From: Anthopleura xanthogrammica
Lineage: Eukaryota > Cnidaria > Anthozoa > Actiniaria > Actiniidae
DNA length: 64,000 nt
NCBI GenBank assembly: GCA_964019055.1
Contig: OZ025207.1
Location: 22,753,617-22,817,616, forward strand
Direction: 5' to 3'
Made by a program: the position numbers and the translations under genes. A model generated the notes under the pieces. The model saw only the letters and a program-made list of their open reading frames with translations, searched no databases and was not told the DNA's origin. This document shows positions 52,493-63,573 of this stretch, piece by piece (position 1 is the stretch's first letter; every line of letters begins with the position of its first letter).

Positions 52493-54954
52493 CTCCTGAA
52501 ATAGGCATGTTTGAAAGGTTTTGATGCTCTGGCTAAAATTGCAACGAAGGTATGCTCAATGAAAAATGTAGAGATTCGTATGTAATTTTCTGTTGAGGCC
52601 TTTGTTGTCTCGTTTTAGTGTTTTTATGATTTTTCCAATTCTTCTAGCTTCTTGCAAATTTAATCGTTTTTTCTCAAACTTTCACAAGTTATTGGTATGA
52701 GAATGCCTATCCTATGATAGCTTTCTTTTCCTTAAAACATCCATTTTAAATGTTATGATAATTAGTGGCGGCCATTTATGAAAGTCGTCTACGCTCTACC
52801 CTTTCCCATCTCCACTTAAATTATTCCTCTCTCTACCCTGCTTAGCCTTTGAACAGGCTCCTGGGGGAGGGGCGGGGGGAGGGAAAGGAGAACATGCTCT
52901 CCCCTTTCCCATCTCCACCTATTCCTCTCTCTCTCTCTCTCTCATGTTAGAGAAAATTTTGGAGTCAGTTTTTTCTTTTTATTAGAAGCGTAGCTCAGTT
53001 GTTTAGTGCGCGGCCTTCAGCGCTAGAGGTTCACGGTTCGATCCTCAGGATCTCCACGTCTGTGTTTTGTGTAACATTAGCTTAAATTAGCTTTTAAATG
53101 CCGTTCCCGTTATAAGGAGCACTGATAGCTTCAGGGGCACCTTCGAACGCATTAACACGAGTCCCTGGCTCGGGAAAATTGGGCAAACACTACCTGCACT
53201 GAGTTTCGATTTTGATAAGTAGTTAATATTATTTATTAATTATATCCTTTTGAAGACGAATGAAAAAAATAATTTTGACTATATTTCTCAATATTTTCCA
53301 AATCTTTTGACTTATATTTGTAAAACGATTTAAAATTTAGTTTTTCTGAAAAAATAACGTCAAAAGCTAGATTACCGGTAAAGTTATAATTTTTTTCGTA
53401 GAGGGTTGGTTTTCGCTTCTTTTTCTTCAAGAAGTTGTTGATATGCTTGTGTTTAATCGTCAATATCTCGAAAACGTGGAGGGAAAAAACGCTAAAACTG
53501 GCTTAATCCGAATTCTAACCAGGCATAGCGATAGAGGTATAACTTCTCAAAGGTCAGCTAAGATTTCTTTACTTTATTTTACATTTTGACGATTTTATCT
53601 CCATCTCTCTTATAATATGACACCACAGAAACCCAGCTTGGGCTACCTGTGCCAACACAAGCTTCAAGATGATTCAAGGCTTGGGCTTCCTGTGTCAGCG
53701 AACCCTTGCGTGACCTAGGTGACCATCAATGTGACCATCTCTCTCACTTATGTTGCAGTTCAAATTTACGGTAAGTTATCATGATATTCCGTGATGATTA
53801 AAACGCAAAATTGTGTCCATATGTATCATGATACAAATGGACATAATTTTATAGATATTGTATCACAACAGTAGAAAAAGTAGTTAAAAGAAATCTAAAC
53901 GTACAAATATCAGAATTTTCGAAAAGATAATTCCTTTAAGAATCATTTCAATAATTGTAGTTCAGGACTAAAATCTCGAACGATCCAAAATAAGCCAAAG
54001 CTATCCAATACGACACAAAACCACCCAAAAACGAGCCAAAAACAATCAGCAAACTACCACCCACCAGACAAAAGTGCTATTTTAAAGGCGCCGAACATAA
54101 ATATTTCTAATATTTATGAAAAGGATGGCCATACAGTACCGGACCTATTTTCGACTAAAGTTGTACGCTTAGGCGTTAAGTCTGCATTAGACTTGCCGAC
54201 TACTTTTTTTTTTCTTTGAGATTCGGCTTCCCCGAAAAGATAAGCAAAAGTCTACGTCTGTATAGAAAGGCTGTGCTATCAAAAGCCCACCTCTGCAAAA
54301 AAAATAGAATATACGGTTACTGTAAATAATATTTGTACTGACATGGTCAAATTGTTGGCCGTCGTCCGGTATCGCGTATAAGACCAGCCACAATATGCAT
54401 TTGTGTGCCGGGTTACTATTTATGCACTTTTATTTTTTATTCGAACTTAAAATATCTCGGAGTTTTTATCCCAGTTTGCCCCGTATTTTTTCTGCTCAAA
54501 TACTTAGGTAATTTAATGGTAAAAAAAATATAATACAATAAATCAAAATATTACAACGAATCACGGCTGTGTTGAACCTTCAACGAGTTATGGCTTTATA
54601 CTAGATAAGACTAGACAATTAGCTTTCTGTATATATATAGATTTATTTTTTTGAGTAGATTTTTATGGTTATATATTATATTTCTTATATATTTTGATAT
54701 AGTTTTTTGTAATATATTATTATTATGGTATAATTTTTTTTGATTTTAGTAAAATGATAGTGATTAGATTTAGATTTTTTAATACCATCAGATATACCAT
54801 ATCTTTTATAGTTTAAAAATGATTCATTTTTTTTTTAACTCAACCAAAAATAAATTACCCATTGGTATGAGGTTACTAAATTGTGGTTGTACAAAGTGTG
54901 TCAACTTAAACCAACCATTCTAATAGTCACTAACGCAGTGTGCAGTCATGGACT

Positions 54955-55560
54955 AACACTTTGAACACCGCTGGGAATTTTTACGACCGGTCGACCTCTC
55001 CCATTAGGCTTATGATACAAATGGTCGTATTTTATCCCAATTTGTATCATCTCGCCAAAAAAATACTCTAAAAAGCAATGATATGGGGTTGAAATGATCC
55101 CAACTTTAGCTACGGACCACGGAGCAACACTCTAAACACCGCTGGGAATTTTTACGACCGGTCGACCTCTCCCATTAGGCTTATGATACAAATGGTCGTA
55201 TTTTATCCCAATTTGTATCATCTCACCCAAAAATACTGTAAAAAGCAATGATATGGGGTAGAAATGATCTCACCTTCACCTACGGACCAAGGACTAACAC
55301 TCTAAACACCGCTGGGAATTTTTACGACCGGTCGACCTCTCCCATTAGGCTTATGATACAAATGGTCGTATTTTATCCCAATTTGTATCATCTCGCCAAA
55401 ACAATACTCTAAAAAGCAATGATATGGGGTTGAAATGATCCCAACTTTAGCTACGGACCACGGAGCAACAGTCGCACCGCTGGAAGAGACACGACCGGTC
55501 GACCTGTCCCATTAGGCTTATTATTAACTGAAATGGTCGTATTTTATGGGGCTGTTATAT
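54955..55560 (+). repeat. 171-bp tandem repeat, about 3.5 copies
   Basis: Units start at about 54955, 55126, 55296 and 55467 with AACACTCTAAACACCGCTGG, GACCGGTCGACCTCTCCCAT and ATACAAATGGTCGTATTTTA. The last unit is interrupted by the CRE/ETS block, then resumes as CATCATCTCGCCCAAAAAAT at 55766. Confidence 0.85.
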
Positions 55561-55757
55561 GTGTGATGTCACTCGTATAGAAAAACCACTTCCGAGTCCA
55601 ACACGAAAAGTAGTTTCATAAAGATTTTTTTACTTTCTCTTCAGGACAGGTTGTGTTGTCCAACGTTCTAATTGTTCAAGGTGAAGGTTAAATCATTGAG
55701 AACATTTTTCGCTTTATTTTATCGGTTTTTGTGAGCAGTTGGACCCGGAAATACGCT
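55561..55757 (+). repeat. CRE/ETS block inserted in the 171-bp repeat
   Basis: Starts near ATGTCACTCGTATAGAAAAA, contains AGTAGTTTCATAAAGATTTT and GGTGAAGGTTAAATCATTGA, and ends GGACCCGGAAATACG. Because it splits a tandem unit, it arrived as a discrete insertion. This shows that the block is mobile. Confidence 0.75.
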
Positions 55758-56285
55758 CTATATGCATCATCTCGCCCAAAAAATACGTTGAAGCACAACC
55801 GATGAGAAGGCTCGAATTCCTTGACTTGATTTTTATGCTTTTTGTGATTTATTTCGTTTATTCAACTTTTATGTACTTTCAGTTACCAGTTAAAATTTCA
55901 CCTCCTGAGCATCCTCAAGCTGCAGTTTGTGTCGAAAAGCTTTATTTGTTTGATATCAAGTGTTTATCATTATAGTGTGCATGCCTGCCGCGCCGGTGCA
56001 TGCCTAGATTTGTATTCAGACTCTAGTGCATCCTGGAACTGAGCACAGCCATAAGCTAGAGGAATAAGAGATTGCTAAACAATAAGTTAATTCACGTGAA
56101 TCCTTACTTGGGACACTACTCTCAATATCTTCATATAGGCCTCAACTTTGTAGGTTTTCGGTGACTAACTTTGAAACTGACTATGAGCCGATATACAATC
56201 TGAAGGTGGATATATGAACTGCGCCTCGATAGCCGAGATTTTCAAGAGAAGATAAAGTACTTTACAAGACCTAAAATTGGTCCAG

Positions 56286-56306
56286 TTAGGGAGCATTCAT
56301 TTTTTA

Positions 56307-56337
<31 letters not shown>

Positions 56338-56653
56338 CGGAGGAATTAGAGGAATCAAATAGAAAAAAAATCCTAGCCCCCATGGTAAGGAATTGAATAT
56401 TTCGATAACCCCCCCCCCCCCCCACTTCCAAATATACAAATTTTCTAGCCCCCCCCCCCCCCCCCTCCAGAAAAAGACTAAAAAAAAAAACTGTATTCCA
56501 TTTCATACAGTATCTTATTCATGACCCCCTCCTGGTTCAACATTCAAAAAAAATGTGACCCCCCTTTTTATCTAGTAATTTTTTAATGACCCCCCCCCCC
56601 CCCCAATTCCTCCGCCCCCCCCCCCCCCCTCCTTAAAAATGAATGCTCCCTTA
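56286..56653. mobile_element. PIF/Harbinger-like MITE with G/C homopolymers
   Basis: Element 56289-56650 (362 bp) has inverted ends GGGAGCATTCATTTTT / complement and is flanked by TTA on each side (56286-56288, 56651-56653). Subterminal G runs and C runs are long. A 3-bp TTA duplication suits the PIF/Harbinger group; the assignment is inference. Proline- or glycine-rich open frames across it are artefacts. Confidence 0.75.
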
Positions 56654-58185
56654 GTCTTGTGTGTTTTGATTTTTGTTTGTCTATTGGAAAGGTGGACTAT
56701 GATTAGAAATGTTCGGGAGGGAGTAGGTAACAATCCCCCACCCCCTAAAAAAATCCTCCAAAGAAGTAAAGGTCCCAAAGCCTGCCACCCTACACTACCA
56801 GCTGCACGAGTCCCCCCCCCCCCCCCTCTTGCGATCTTGCGATAGGAGGAGGTACACTTTGTACTGCATTTTGTGCTTCAACCAAGGTCATTTCAGAATA
56901 ATTTTCATTTCAGATTCGATTACATGAATCTTTAAATTTATTGCGTCGGCCACAGCTTGTATTATGATATGATCAGCCCATGTTCCTTGCATAGACATGT
57001 TGTTTAAATATTGTAACCAAGATGTTTCTAAATCGAAGAGTTCCGAACTTTATTCCCGGACTTTATTATAGTTTTCGAGAAAATCCGAGAAGGTATTGAT
57101 CGTTTCGGTTGACATTCTTTTTAATATTTGGGGTTCCTGTGTAAAGTTTACTTACTCACGGACATCGCTCGATAGCATAGTGGTACTGCTTCGCGAAGCA
57201 GTGCCACAAAAACCCTCCAAAGAAACACAGATAGAAAAATATTCGTGCATAAAAATATCTATTATCGATAACTTATTAAGATTTTTGGCGGCTAGTTGGG
57301 AGAAAATATATTCCGTATTGGCAGTACCGTATATTTTCTTCCAACGCCTTCAATATAACCTGTTTTGACGGCTTAAAATCGCAATAAGTTTTGTATCGCG
57401 ATTCTCCTAGAGTGATTGAATGAGTATCGAAGGCAACAGGCATCACACGTCACTCATTCAGACCAAAATATAGTTTTATTACCGCGTTCCTTGAAGACTG
57501 AATTACAGAATTATATCTGCCTTTGGATGATTTCTTACCTTAAAACTAAAATAAAAGTGTGAATAAAATATACTTTTCTCGCTATATATCAGTTCAAAAC
57601 GGCGAAATCTATATTGAAGCCATCCATGCAAGAGGTCGGGAAGAGGTCAAGCTATTTTAAAGAGAGTCAGACAATCATTTACACATCAAACTGCTCTAGA
57701 TATCTCCTTTGTGATTCCAGCAACCCCAGATTTTCCAGAAACCATGGTTATGTATATATCGGAGGTTATGTGTCGAAGATATGGAAGAAGACCGTTTATA
57801 ATAACCATTGAATTACGGAGCGACTTATTTGTTTACCGCTTTAACATCTAGACAAGTCAGATAAGATGCAAATGCGAGTAACATTTTCAATTCATCCACC
57901 CTCTGGTGCTTTGCTTTTTGTCAGTAAATATTTTGAACCCAGTCTCTGGTGTAACACATTTGGTGGAGAGACACTGGGACTGTGATACAAACAGACCAAA
58001 ATTTGCATTCTAATCATCACCAATTATCATGATAATGTATAAAGATTTTCTCTTGTAATATAGCTCTCTCTCTTGCCAAAGAAAAAGGTCGTGTTCGAGT
58101 CGTGTTCGAGTCGTCGAGTCGTGTTCGAGTCGTGTTCGAGTCGTGTTCGAGTCGTGTTCCAGTGTTTGAACCTAAAGTCCTGATT

Positions 58186-61166
58186 ATGGCTTTAGAACAA
58201 CTCTTAATTGTGCCACGGGCTGCAAAGATTTTTATCTCATTAGCTACTGTTGTATTTTTCCTCGTCAAATCTCGCCTGATCTCAAAGCTGTTGGACAAAA
58301 TTTGTGCATCAAACTCGTACAAAAAATGGTTTGCTGACTTAATGAGTATACAACCGCCTAAGAACAAAATGCACCCTGGCATTGTCAATCTTCATGTAGA
58401 ACAGTACAACAAGATCAGAGATAAAGTTATGGAAATTGGTGGAGGAGACGTGTTGGAGATCGGAGCAGGAGCAGGAAGGTATCTGAATCTCTTATGCCTT
58501 CCTGAAGAAAGTTCTTTGGTTGTGGTGGACTACAACCCGTTCATGGAGAAACATTTTCGCGAGAATCTCGCAAAGGTGCCTCACATCAAGTTGAAAGACT
58601 ACCTTGTGCAAAGTGCAGCAGACATGAGTAACATACCAGATAACACCTTTGCTGTTGTGTACATTGAAGATGTGATGTGCTCGTTGGAGATAGAGGATCT
58701 GAAGAAGATGCTGAAAGAAATCAAGAGAGTCTTGAAACCGGTAAGGTTATGGAAGATTTACATTACTGACATTGGGCTTCTGAACCCAGCAAAGGCTTTG
58801 GTCTATGGGAAAGAATGTAAGGGGTGAACTATCCTCTATTATTCTCCAATACAAAGTGAGGACAAGGCTGTAAAAAGAAGCCCATCTTTCTCCTGTCTAC
58901 TTATCTACTTTGTCTCATTCATGCATCCAGGGGTCTCAAATGGATGATGCACTGACATTGCAATGTTTGACCAGCATTCTGATTGGTTGGTCATTAATTT
59001 CATACCTTGTGATATTAAAAAAAATTCAAATTCATTCATTCCACTCTTATTTCCCATCCCAAAGTTTGACTAAATCCTCAGGCAATTCCCAACCCAAGTG
59101 TGGTAATCCATTTGTCCAAATGACAGGGGTGAAGGGCGGATCCAGGAATTTTTGAAAGGGGGGGTCCAGCCAGCTGATCCAAAATAATGACATAGAAATG
59201 ACGTCACATTTACCAAGCTGATTGACCACCATATACTTGAGCAACTAGGGGAGTTGAAAATATTTCCTGTGTGAACCTTTTAGAGGTTCCGAACCAAAAG
59301 TCAGTTACTAACATGACTCCTCACCTTGTAGGATCAATTGTTATTTATTTTCTTTATTGAACAAATATGAAAGAACAGAAGAAAGATGTTGTCCAATCAC
59401 TAATTAAAGGATATCAGAGGGTCATACCTTCTAGAGCAGCGAGGTAGCGAGGACCCAGGATCGGGGGGGGGGGGGGGGGGGCAACTAGAAAACTAGAATT
59501 AAAAATGATTACCATATATTCTGGATCTAAATTCACTATTAATTTGACTTTTCATATCTCATAACAGGATGGCTGTTTGTTCTTCATGGAGCATGTCTTG
59601 GGTAAGTACTTTGGTAGATTGTATAATCCAACTTCATGCATAGACCAAATCAGCTAACATGTTGCTATGCATGTTCATTTTGTCCCAATTCAAAAACTCT
59701 GGGAATAAAAACTTTTATTTTAAAATATTTTCACATGATGATATTGAAAATATACAAAAGACAAAGAATCTTATTACCAAAATATTTGAATTGGGTCAAA
59801 CGTACATATATCACCACATTAGCTGATTTAATTTGGTCTATTAGATCTGTGATAATGTACTGATATTTAGAAAACTGAACTGAGGAGCAGTCCTTTATGT
59901 CATTGACTTACACCTAGTCCTTATATTATATAAATATTATGTATATAGATATGTATATAATTTTGATAGAAGCAATCCAATAGACCTTTTCGGCTTGGGT
60001 GTAATGTTTTCCCATTTCAGACCATGTGTCATTCTCTTGAGAATAAGATTCTTTGTTTGAGTTGTATCCATATTCATGTGTCTTCTCATGCGCAATTGTT
60101 AAACAATGAAATGATACTCTGGGGAATGACACATGGTCTGAAATGGGAAAACATTACGCCCAAGCCAAAAAGGTCTATTTTATAGTTTAACCTTCACTTT
60201 GTTTTATACATGATTTGTAAAGACACTATATTTCTTGCAATGCTAAGTGTTTAAAAATATCTATTGCTATTATAAGTAAAAAAACTGTTCTGTTATCAGC
60301 TAGTATATCTGGTAAGTTATTTTTCTAGTTGCTATGGCAATGACTCTTAAATTATGAGCCTTCAGTACATAATTCAATCTTAATATCTAGGGAATTGCTT
60401 ACTATCAATCACGTGACTTTTCTGGATTTGACTGGGGGGCAACCAATGGTTGACTGGGGGGCAACTAGTGATTCTTAAGTCAAATCATGTCAAAATAACT
60501 CCTGAAAGTATTCTATTGGACTATTTGTACAACATGAAACCAGAAAACAAGATACACACACAACCTCCAACATTCTACATGTACAAGTCATTTAAAATGG
60601 AGATACTACTGGAAGTGACGTTTATTGATAGTAAGCAATATGATATATGACTGTTGAGTTGTGAGTCTCTACTTCACATAACATGCTGGATGAGGTAGAG
60701 CATGAAAGAAGGAGGGAACACAAAGGACATATCCATGTTTCTTTTGCCTCTTGTACTCTGATGCTCCCAAGGTTTGTAATGAGTTGCAGCTGTTTTGTAT
60801 CCTATTGGTGCTTATATACAATATTCAGTTTTCCATATTAAGTGTGTCTCTGTCCTCTGATAAAAACCCAGCCAGTCAATCAAATATTTTCTCAATCAAA
60901 ACATGTTTTTTCCATCTTTCATAGATATACCAGGTACATGGAGAAGAACCTTTCAGAAGTTCATTACTTCACAGTTAGGTATATGGCCTCGACTCTTTGG
61001 CAACTGTCACTGTGATAGGGAGACATGGCGATACATACAGGAAACAGGATTCAGTAGTGTAAATCAGAGCTATGTTTATTTACCAACGGATAACATGCCC
61101 AGTCTCCTATCGAAGGTTATATTGTACTTCATTAGGCGCTTTGTGATTGGTCATGCAAAGAAGTGA
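58186..61166 (+). CDS. TMT1-like: METTL7/TMT1-like thiol S-methyltransferase, copy 2 (3 exons)
   Basis: Join: 58186-58740, 59568-59601, 60925-61166, giving 276 aa. Nearly identical to copy 1 at DNA level, introns included, so the duplication is recent. Same landmarks: hydrophobic N-terminus, VLEIGAG-AG in SAM motif I (Ala replaces Thr of copy 1), VVVDYNPFME motif II, FFMEHV in exon 2, RLFGNCHCDRETW near the C-terminus, ending GHAKK. Differences are single residues (e.g. one residue lost near position 55, an extra Gly before motif I, and changed C-terminal residues MPSLLSKV). Both copies look intact and expressible. Upstream, GTGTTCGAGTC is tandemly repeated at 58090-58159 where copy 1 has a single version. 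Confidence 0.93.
59982..60176. repeat. MITE, AGACC-end family 2, with empty site in arm 1
   Basis: Starts AGACCTTTTCGGCTTGGGTG and ends AAAAAGGTCT, flanked by AT (59980-59981, 60177-60178). Inner arms TTTCAGACCATGTGTCATTC / GAATGACACATGGTCTGAAA. Arm 1 at about 49151-49162 reads CCAATTTTATAG without the element, which fits a 2-bp AT duplication. Confidence 0.88.
60396..60637. repeat. MITE with TGCTTACTATCAAT ends, empty site in arm 1
   Basis: Perfect inverted ends TGCTTACTATCAAT / ATTGATAGTAAGCA, flanked by AT (60394-60395, 60638-60639). Arm 1 reads GGGAATATGATATATG at the same place, about 49366-49380. Contains two direct TTGACTGGGGGGCAACTAG-like repeats. Non-coding. Confidence 0.85.
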
Positions 61167-62778
61167 TTATACAGATAGTTTTCTTATTTCTGAATATTTG
61201 TTTTGTAGCAGCATGCGTAACGAGAAAACATTATACAGAACTCAGACTTCAGTCAGTTTGGGCATAATAGACCCCTTGCATGTGACGTCAAAGCAGCTCA
61301 ATTTGGAGGACAAAATAAAAGAATTTCAATCTCCTGAAAACTGAACCCTATTGTTTTGTTCTCAAGATCGAGTTGCATTCCCAAGTGCTCCAAGGGTTCT
61401 ATAGCCCTACATCCTTCCACATAGCATTATAGAGGGGGAAGTTAGGGCCTAAAGGGCACTCTGCTTTCCTGCTTTTCCAGTTATTGTCTATCCTGTTTCC
61501 AAGGCTTTGATCAAGTAATTCTAAGCAGTAATTTTGAGGTACAAAGAATTTTAAAGATTTGATTTGAAGATTTAATTTGAAGATTTGATTTGAATATTTG
61601 ATTTGAAGATTTGATTTGAAGATTTGATTTGAAGATTTGATTTGAAGATTTGATTTGAAGATTTGATTTGAAGATTTGATTTGAACAAACAAACAAACAA
61701 CAAACAAAAGTTTTAACAACAAACAAAAGTTTTATTTTGCCCTTGAATGTACATATTTACAAAGATTTTGGTATATAACTGGTTAAATTTACAAAAGAAT
61801 ATAAGAGAGCACAGCTGCTTAGAAATAGTAAAACTAATCAAGCTAAGCAGCTAGGTCAAACGGATACTATAGATGAGAATTTCAGAGCATGATGGGACTT
61901 AGAATAGTACTAGAATATGAAGAATATAATTATATATGAAAAGCACAATTTGAAATTAGATATTAAATATTAAATATAAGTGTCTAGATATACTATTAGA
62001 TATATATTATTTACATATGACCATTTATTTAGAAAACGAGAAAATAAATAAATAAATATATATATATATATATACAGTATATAAAGTATATATATAAATA
62101 AATAGAATAGGATAGGATGGGCATAAGAAAGTGCATCAATATACAATGTAATTTGGTGCTTGATTAGTAATTATACAAGATTTGAAGATTTGATTTGAAG
62201 ATTTGATTTGATTTGATTTGATTTGAAGATTTGATTTGAAGATTTGATTTGAAGATTTGATTTGAAGATTTGATTTGAAGATTTGATTTGAAGATTTGAA
62301 CAATGACAACTTTTGAACTTTTGAAATAATATAATGCAGGATTTTATTACAAACTTGCTTGATCTACTTTTTAGGATATCCCCACAATAGCATGAACCTG
62401 CAAATATAAGTTGTCATGCCACACCCATGATTATAATCTTAAAATGCGAATATCTTTGAACTAGTAATAATGATGTCGCCTAATGTATCAAAAACCGTTT
62501 CGAGCTACCTTAAAGTATTTGCGTTGCGTGACACTGTATTTAGATTATTATAAATTATGTCAATAAAGTTGAAAATCCCCGAAAAATATATTTACTAGTA
62601 TATTTACTTTTGTTTATATTTACTGGTCGGTATTTTTTCTAAGAATAAATAAACTCGGAGTACTGCATGAAAAATGGTTAGTTATTTAGAAAAGCAATAA
62701 TATAGGGTCATGTTTACTGGCATCACGCCATCTAACAAGAGAAACAATTCTATCGTCCTTCTTAGCAGACTGTCGTCC
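61167..62778. other. Between methyltransferase copies 2 and 3
   Basis: MITE family 1 at 61269-61400, GATTTGATTTGAA arrays at 61551-61684 and 62178-62300 split by a ~490-bp insertion that starts with AACAAACAAACAAACAAC. 62041-62105 is AT microsatellite. No gene. Confidence 0.7.
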
Positions 62779-63321
62779 ATGATGGAAGGCATTTCTTTGA
62801 CTGGGATAATCTTTTCGCTTGTAATACTTCTGTTTACGCTGGTGCTGTATAAAACAGGGCTAATCTCGAAGATCTGTGATGCTATTTGTGAAAGCAGTCT
62901 ATACAAGAAGTGGTTTGTTCTTGTAACGAAAATTGAGACAGAGAACACCAAGTCTAGTGATACTTTTCTCGAAGTATCGAAGCCAATGTTCAAGGAAATT
63001 GAAGACAAGGCCATTGAAATTGGAGGAGACGTGTTGGAGATTGGAGCAGGAACTGGAAGATGTTTGCACCTCTTACGCCTTCCTGAAGAAAGTTCTTTGG
63101 TTGTGGTGGACTACAACCCGTTCATGGAGAAACATTTTCGCGAGAATCTCGCAAAGGCGCCTCACATCAAGTTGAAAGACTACCTTGTGCAAAGTGCAGC
63201 AGACATGAGTAACATACCAGATAACAACTTTGCTGCTGTGTTTTTGATAGACGTGATGTGTTCCCTGGAAGAAGAAATGCTAAAGAAGATGCTGAAAGAA
63301 ATCAAAAGGGTCTTGAAGCCA
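62779..63321 (+). CDS. TMT1-like: METTL7/TMT1-like methyltransferase, copy 3 (exon 1, partial)
   Basis: 181 codons of exon 1 ending in a GTAAGT donor at the same position as the other copies (after RVLKP). Later exons are not found before the window ends, so the gene is probably cut by the edge rather than broken. The N-terminal anchor (MMEGISLTGIIFSLVILLFT) and residues 45-78 differ strongly from copies 1-2. From about residue 97 to 149 the DNA is almost identical to them. SAM motif I VLEIGAGTG (85-93), VVVDYNPFME (108-117). An upstream in-frame ATG at 62710 would add 23 residues; the inner Met is preferred because it aligns with the copy 1 start and the pseudogene. Confidence 0.9.
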
Positions 63322-63346
63322 GTAAGTACTCTGTTACTGCGAAAGT

Positions 63347-63573
63347 CAATAGCGACCTTCAGATTCGACTACGAGTACGAGAACGAGTACGAGTACGAGT
63401 TTTAAACTCTCAAAGATTGGCACTATAATTTCGTAGCCGTGGTGGAGTACGTAGATTGAAACTTTAGATTATTAAAAATAGGGAATCGAATACGATTCAG
63501 TGTTAATTACGAGCATAGGGCCAATTTCAAAACTCGTACTCGTACTCGTAGTCGAATCTGAAGGTCGCTATTG
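63347..63573. repeat. MITE-like inverted repeat with GAGTACGA array
   Basis: AATAGCGACCTTCAGATTCG and CTACGAGTACGAGAACGAGT on the left are complemented by the ACTCGTACTCGTACTCGTAG and CGAATCTGAAGGTCGCTATT right end. It begins about 25 bp beyond the exon 1 donor of methyltransferase copy 3. Confidence 0.8.

Larger units (their letters stand above)
53736..58065. other. 4.3-kb insertion in arm 2, no supported gene
   Basis: Contains AT-rich unique DNA (53736-54950), a 171-bp tandem repeat (54955-55560), a copy of the CRE/ETS block (55573-55757), a PIF-like MITE (56286-56653), and unique DNA to 58065. Open frames here (e.g. plus 55739-55975, 57096-57368) show no conserved motif. Confidence 0.6.
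52792..62862 (+). repeat. Segmental duplication, arm 2
   Basis: Matches arm 1 in two blocks: 52792-53735 (SINE-like unit and upstream sequence) and 58066-62862 (methyltransferase copy 2 to the start of the third gene). A 4.3-kb insertion, 53736-58065, separates them. Arm 2 also has MITEs at 59982-60176 and 60396-60637 and a ~490-bp insertion at 61685-62177 in the GATTTGATTTGAA array, all absent from arm 1. Confidence 0.85.

Noticed and set aside
55739..55975. 78-codon frame with a hydrophobic stretch following a CRE/ETS block
   Set aside because: Begins inside the block and the 171-bp repeat remnant; no similarity to the novel family or other proteins recognised, and no splice partners seen.
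56242..56845. Proline- and glycine-rich short frames
   Set aside because: Products of C and G homopolymers in the PIF-like MITE and nearby tracts.
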